From an uncultured Hyphomonadaceae bacterium (GTDB taxonomy: Bacteria > Pseudomonadota > Alphaproteobacteria > Caulobacterales > Hyphomonadaceae): 64,000 nt of DNA. The DNA is taken from positions 78,109 to 142,108 of the forward strand of contig CAJXOF010000010.1 of the NCBI GenBank assembly GCA_913057945.1. Direction: 5' to 3'. Both the position numbers and the translations under genes were made by a program. Positions 60,510 to 64,000 of the stretch are shown one piece after another; position 1 is the stretch's first letter, and each line of letters begins with the position of its first letter. A model generated the notes under the pieces. The model had not been told where the DNA came from and did not search any database. It was given only the letters and a program-made list of their open reading frames with translations.

Positions 60510-61151
60510 ATGAAACCGCCCTCCAGTGTCGACGCCCTTTCGGAGTTCGGACGCGCGCGCCTGTCGAACTCCTTCTTCATGCGCGATTTCCTGTATTCGG
60601 ATATCGCCGCGCTTCACGGCTTCTCGAACGTGCCCGATGATCCGGACCTTGCCATTGCCGCTGGCACAAAGCTCTGCACCGAATTGCTTGAGCCCTTGCA
60701 GGACGTGTTCGGGCGCATCGCCATCCGGTCCGCCTATCGCTCTGCCGAAGTGAACGGCTTTGGCAACCTGATGCAACGGGAGAGGAAGAAGGGCTATAAT
60801 TGCGCCTCGAACGAGAGCAATTATGGCCATCATATCTGGGACCGACGGGACGCGGACGGCAATATGGGCGCGACGGCCTGCATTGTTATCCCGGCTTTTT
60901 ACGATACGTTCCACGCAGAAGGGGACTGGCAGAAACTGGCCTGGTGGGTCCATGATCATCTGCCCTATTCGACGCTCTACTTCTTCCCGAAGCTCTGGGC
61001 CGTGAACATTCAGTGGCGGGAAAATCCTGTGCGCCAGATCGACAGCTATACCGCGCCGCGCGGGCGACTGACCGATCCCGGCAAACCGAATTTCGATGAA
61101 TCGCATGAAGCGGAGTGGGCGCCCTTGCGAGACGTTTTCCCGAAGGCCTGA
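60510..61151 (+). CDS. Peptidase M15-like protein, tentative
   Basis: A 213-aa protein without signal peptide. IAIRSAYRSAEVNGFG and, after a Cys-containing insertion, YGHHIWDRRDADGNMGATACIVIPAF resemble the SGYRS...SxHxxGxAxDi core of zinc D-Ala-D-Ala carboxypeptidase folds, but the spacing and metal ligands are altered (GHHIWD). The rest, including WWVHDHLPYSTLYFFPKLWAVNIQW, places a His where M15 enzymes have the third ligand. Probably a member of a conserved alphaproteobacterial family of this fold; the activity is uncertain. RBS GAGAGGAG. Confidence 0.6.
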   Translation: MKPPSSVDALSEFGRARLSNSFFMRDFLYSDIAALHGFSNVPDDPDLAIAAGTKLCTELLEPLQDVFGRIAIRSAYRSAEVNGFGNLMQRERKKGYNCASNESNYGHHIWDRRDADGNMGATACIVIPAFYDTFHAEGDWQKLAWWVHDHLPYSTLYFFPKLWAVNIQWRENPVRQIDSYTAPRGRLTDPGKPNFDESHEAEWAPLRDVFPKA

Positions 61152-61155
61152 CGGA

Positions 61156-61815
61156 TCAGCTGGAAAGCGCTGCGGCGATCTCCGCATGCGACGCAAATAC
61201 TTCATGCGCACCCGCCGCCCTGAGCCGGGCGCCAAGCCCCGCATCGGAATGCCCCCCACCCGTGAAGCCCCACGCCGTCATGCCGGCGGCGCGCGCGGCC
61301 TTCACGCCATTCACGCTGTCCTCAATGACAAGGCAGGCTTCCGGCCTGACCCCGACCTGCTCGGCAGCGTGCAGGAACAGGTCCGGCGCCGGCTTGCCAT
61401 GTGTCACGAGATCGGACGAATAGATGTGCGGCGCGAACGTGTCGTGCAGGCCGGTCAGGTGGAGCTTGCGGACAAGTTTTGGCGCTTCCGAAGACGAGGC
61501 CACAGCCTGCGCGCCAGAGAATGCTGTCGAAACTTCCAGCACACCTTCAATCGCGCGCAAATCCGTTTCGAAGCGCTGCCAGATGCGCGCCTGCAACTGG
61601 TCGGCAAAGTCCTGCGGCAAGGGGAGACCATGCTCGATGGCATCTTCGGCAAGCGCCGCATGGAAGTCCCGATTGTGCAGGCCGACAAACCGCGACACGA
61701 AAATCTCGAACGGATAGTCGAGCCCCCAGTGGGCCAGCATTTCCCGTTCGGTCGCGATGGAGATGGTCTCGGAGTCCACCAGCACGCCGTCGCAATCAAA
61801 GATCAGGGCGTCCAT
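61156..61815 (-). CDS. HAD-superfamily phosphatase, beta-phosphoglucomutase-like
   Basis: A 219-aa HAD hydrolase. Motif I is FDCDGVLVDSE (nucleophile Asp near 7), motif II the Ser/Thr in AVASSSEAPK, motif III the Lys in THGKPAPDLFLHAAEQVG, and motif IV is IEDSVNGVKAARAAG. The cap is helical, of the phosphoglycolate phosphatase/beta-phosphoglucomutase subtype. It dephosphorylates a small metabolite, unknown here. The start at 61815 is set by motif I; upstream frame is the MutL C-terminus. It follows the mutL stop by five bases, so they are co-transcribed. Convergent with the M15-like gene. Confidence 0.88.
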   Translation of the reverse strand: MDALIFDCDGVLVDSETISIATEREMLAHWGLDYPFEIFVSRFVGLHNRDFHAALAEDAIEHGLPLPQDFADQLQARIWQRFETDLRAIEGVLEVSTAFSGAQAVASSSEAPKLVRKLHLTGLHDTFAPHIYSSDLVTHGKPAPDLFLHAAEQVGVRPEACLVIEDSVNGVKAARAAGMTAWGFTGGGHSDAGLGARLRAAGAHEVFASHAEIAAALSS

Positions 61816-61820
61816 CCGGC

Positions 61821-63731
61821 TTAGCCGCGCCGCCCGAACAGGCGTTCGATGTCGGCGAGTTTCAGCTCCACATAGGTCGGCCGGCCATGATTGCACTGGC
61901 CGGAATGAGGCGTCGCTTCCATCTGGCGGAGCAGCGCGTTCATCTCTTCGCCATTCAGACGTCGCCCGGCCCGCACCGAGCCGCGGCACGCCATGTTCCC
62001 CATGACTTCTTCGAACCGTTCCTTGAGCGCGAGGCCCGCATCATATTCAGCAAAATCGTCCGCAAGGTCGCGCACCAGGCCCATCGCATCCATTTCGCCG
62101 AACAGGGCCGGCGTTGCCCGCACACAGATGGCCCCAGCCCCGAAGGGCTCGATCTCCAGCCCGAGTTCGGCAAGTTCATCTGCCCGCTCCAGAACGCGTG
62201 TGGCCTCGTCTTCCGACAATTCCACAACGTCCGGGATCAGCAGAGCCTGACGCTTCACACCGCCTGCCGCCATCTGGCGTTTCATGTCCTCATAGACGAG
62301 CCGCTCATGCGCGGCATGCTGGTCCACGATGACGATGCCGTCGGCTGTCTGCGCGACAACATAGGTCTCGTGCAATTGCGCCCGTGCGACACCGAGCGGA
62401 AAATCAGTCGGCATGCCTTGCGCAGGCGGCGCCTCCGGCTCGACGCGTGCCGACGGCGCGCCGTCATGGCGATAGTCCGGTGCAGGCGCCTCATGCAGCC
62501 CCGCCATCACATCGCCCGACGGTGGCAAGGGCTGGTCGAAGTCTATGCCGGAGGGTTGCCGGTAATAGGAGGAGGGGGAAGCCTGCCTCTCTGGCGCAGG
62601 GGGCAATGACCAGAGATTGGCCGAGGTCACTTCCTCGATCCGGACCTTTCCGAGCGCAGAATTCGCAACTGTAGTGGAGGCGCGGTGCCCGGCGGCCGCA
62701 AGCGCATGCCGCAGCGCGCCAATCATCAGCCCTCTTACATTCCCGGCATCGCGGAAGCGCACTTCGGTCTTGGCCGGATGCACGTTCACATCGACATATT
62801 CCGGATCAAGGTCGACAAACAGCGCAGCCAGCGGGTGGCGGTCGCGTGCGAGGAAATCCTGATAGGCGGCGCGGATCACGCCGTTCAGCATACGGTCCTT
62901 CACGGGCCGGCCATTGACGAACAGGAATTGCATCTGGGCATTGCCGCGATTGAGCGTCGGCAGGCCAGCAAACCCGGCAAGCCGCACGCCTTCGCGCTCG
63001 GCGTCAATCTCCAGCGCGTTCTCACGGAAATCCCGCCCCATGATCGCGCCCAGCCGCGCAAGCTGGCCGGAGGCGCCTTCGGCCTCTGCCGCATAGCGCA
63101 AGGAGTTACGGCCATTATTCTCCAGCGAGAAAGCCACATGCGGATTGGCCATGGCGAGGCGTTTGACCGTGTCGGTCACTGCCATGCTTTCGGCGCGCTC
63201 GCCCTTCATGAATTTCAGCCGGGCGGGGGTGGCATAGAAGAGGTCGCGTACTTCGATCCGCGTGCCCGTCTCGCCGCGCCCGGTAAAGGCTGCGGGGCGG
63301 GGGCCTTCCATCCGGCCCGCCTCGACAAACACTTCCGCCGCGTCCTCGCCCGCCGCGCGGGATGAGATGCTGCAGCGGCTGACCGAGGCAATCGAGGGCA
63401 ACGCTTCGCCGCGGAAGCCCATCGTATGAATGTTCAGGAGGTCCACACGGCCGCCGGCATCCGGCACGAGTTTCGAGGTGGCATGGCGTTCCAGCGCAAC
63501 GAGCAGATCATCGGCAGACATGCCGCAGCCATCATCCTCGATGATGATCCGTTTCAGGCCACCAGCCTCAATGGAAATGGTCACGCGGCGCGCCCCGGCG
63601 TCCAGCGCGTTCTCGACCAATTCCTTCACGGCGGCAGCCGGGCGCTCGACCACCTCGCCCGCCGCGATCCGGTTCACGACATCAGGCGGCAGTTTGCGAA
63701 TTTCGGGACGGGATTGGACGGAATCAGCCAT
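61821..63731 (-). CDS. mutL: DNA mismatch repair protein MutL
   Basis: A 636-aa GHKL ATPase. N-terminus: [70 protein letters not shown]. The C-terminal dimerisation domain has the endonuclease motif DQHA-x2-E-x4-E ([12 protein letters not shown]) and [15 protein letters not shown], so this MutL nicks DNA itself, as in bacteria without MutH. A Pro/Ala-rich linker of about 100 residues separates the halves. ATG 63731 is chosen from [18 protein letters not shown]; no good RBS is seen. The HAD gene follows. Confidence 0.96.
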   Translation of the reverse strand: MADSVQSRPEIRKLPPDVVNRIAAGEVVERPAAAVKELVENALDAGARRVTISIEAGGLKRIIIEDDGCGMSADDLLVALERHATSKLVPDAGGRVDLLNIHTMGFRGEALPSIASVSRCSISSRAAGEDAAEVFVEAGRMEGPRPAAFTGRGETGTRIEVRDLFYATPARLKFMKGERAESMAVTDTVKRLAMANPHVAFSLENNGRNSLRYAAEAEGASGQLARLGAIMGRDFRENALEIDAEREGVRLAGFAGLPTLNRGNAQMQFLFVNGRPVKDRMLNGVIRAAYQDFLARDRHPLAALFVDLDPEYVDVNVHPAKTEVRFRDAGNVRGLMIGALRHALAAAGHRASTTVANSALGKVRIEEVTSANLWSLPPAPERQASPSSYYRQPSGIDFDQPLPPSGDVMAGLHEAPAPDYRHDGAPSARVEPEAPPAQGMPTDFPLGVARAQLHETYVVAQTADGIVIVDQHAAHERLVYEDMKRQMAAGGVKRQALLIPDVVELSEDEATRVLERADELAELGLEIEPFGAGAICVRATPALFGEMDAMGLVRDLADDFAEYDAGLALKERFEEVMGNMACRGSVRAGRRLNGEEMNALLRQMEATPHSGQCNHGRPTYVELKLADIERLFGRRG

Positions 63732-63908
63732 TCGGTCACAATAACGCGCCCTACCCGCTTTGTCCCCGCCTGCCCGCACGTTTCAACAGGCCAAGGCACG
63801 GACGCAGCGCCCCCACACGAGCGCGGCGTCCTGTTGACGCAGGCCGGTTGCCTTCCGTCCGGTTACCCCACACAGTGCGCCCAAGACATTCCGGAGCCTT
63901 GTAATTCC

Positions 63909-63951
63909 ATGAAGATGACTTCTTCCCTCACTATCGCCGCTGTCCTGGTAC
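63909..63951 (+). CDS. Start of a secreted protein gene, cut by adapter sequence
   Basis: ATG 63909 opens MKMTSSLTIAAVLV, the beginning of a signal peptide, and is then interrupted by adapter DNA at 63952. The gene cannot be identified. It points away from mutL, with about 180 bases of intergenic DNA between. Confidence 0.5.
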
Positions 63952-64000
63952 CTGTCTCTTATACACATCTCCGAGCCCACGAGACCAGAGAGGATCTCGT
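63952..64000. other. Illumina Nextera adapter contamination at contig end
   Basis: Bases 63952-63970 are the 19-base Tn5 mosaic end CTGTCTCTTATACACATCT. CCGAGCCCACGAGAC follows (the Nextera read-2 adapter), then CAGAGAGG, which matches an i7 index, then ATCTCGT, the beginning of the P7 sequence. It is sequencing read-through, not genome. The reverse-strand ORF that begins in it (MGSEMCIRDR...) is an artefact well known in databases. Confidence 0.98.

Noticed and set aside
63783..63980. 65-aa reverse ORF beginning MGSEMCIRDR
   Set aside because: Its first residues are translated Nextera adapter; the rest is non-coding reverse frame.
1..64000. CRISPR arrays, IS elements, prophage or integrase genes
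   Set aside because: Looked for spaced repeats, transposase and recombinase motifs; none seen in any part of the window.

Overview
The window looks like chromosomal DNA of a free-living, probably marine alphaproteobacterium. A member of the Hyphomonadaceae/Maricaulales is my best guess, not a firm call. Supporting signs are the xseB-ispA-dxs gene order, a MutL with the endonuclease motif, a large PE-LIG-POL LigD beside Ku, GGAAC...GTT promoters of the alphaproteobacterial general stress sigma factor (EcfG), and many 4-base ATGA/GTGA gene overlaps. The left half, up to a tRNA-Thr at 34.8 kb, is an accessory region of visibly lower GC. The right half is high-GC core genome.

Layout. (1) 1-9.3 kb: a catabolic locus for L-rhamnose and rhamnose-rich pectin. 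It holds L-rhamnonate dehydratase (cut by the window edge), a diketo-deoxy-rhamnonate hydrolase, an SDR dehydrogenase, a lactonase, the RhaT symporter, two exported GH28-type glycan enzymes and an exported alpha/beta hydrolase. Its right edge carries a decayed glycerophosphodiesterase gene. (2) 10.4-15.2 kb: signalling genes, namely a PAS histidine kinase with a single-domain response regulator, a GAF-GGDEF-PilZ protein with a shortened GAF domain, and a second single-domain regulator. (3) 15.6-20.7 kb: a tightly overlapped cluster of a small unknown protein, a GT2 glycosyltransferase, an acyl-CoA dehydrogenase-like protein, a PIG-L deacetylase and a NodS-like methyltransferase, followed by a solute-binding-like lipoprotein and a divergent CDF protein. 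(4) 20.8-33.3 kb: LigD/Ku end joining, a PQQ glucose dehydrogenase and, divergently, a caa3-type cytochrome oxidase operon with a ZIP transporter. EcfG-type promoter matches precede the glycosyltransferase cluster, the CDF pair, gcd and the oxidase operon, so regions 3 and 4 look like one stress-induced block. (5) 34.8-63.7 kb: housekeeping genes. These include tRNA-Thr, metG, an acyl-CoA synthetase, dxs/ispA/xseB, lepB, gluconokinase, a pseudouridine synthase, an SDR/AraC pair, an MFS pump, an acyl-CoA dehydrogenase, YceI and cytochrome b561-YceI proteins, tsaC, an FAD oxidoreductase, a HAD phosphatase and mutL.

The last 49 bases (63952-64000) are not biological. They are an Illumina Nextera adapter with its index, fused to the contig end. 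They truncate a gene that starts at 63909 and create a spurious reverse-strand ORF.

The best candidate for an undescribed system is the glycosyltransferase/PIG-L/NodS-like/acyl-CoA dehydrogenase-like cluster at 15.7-19.3 kb. Its chemistry parallels Nod-factor synthesis but no known nod genes are present, and an EcfG-like promoter precedes it.
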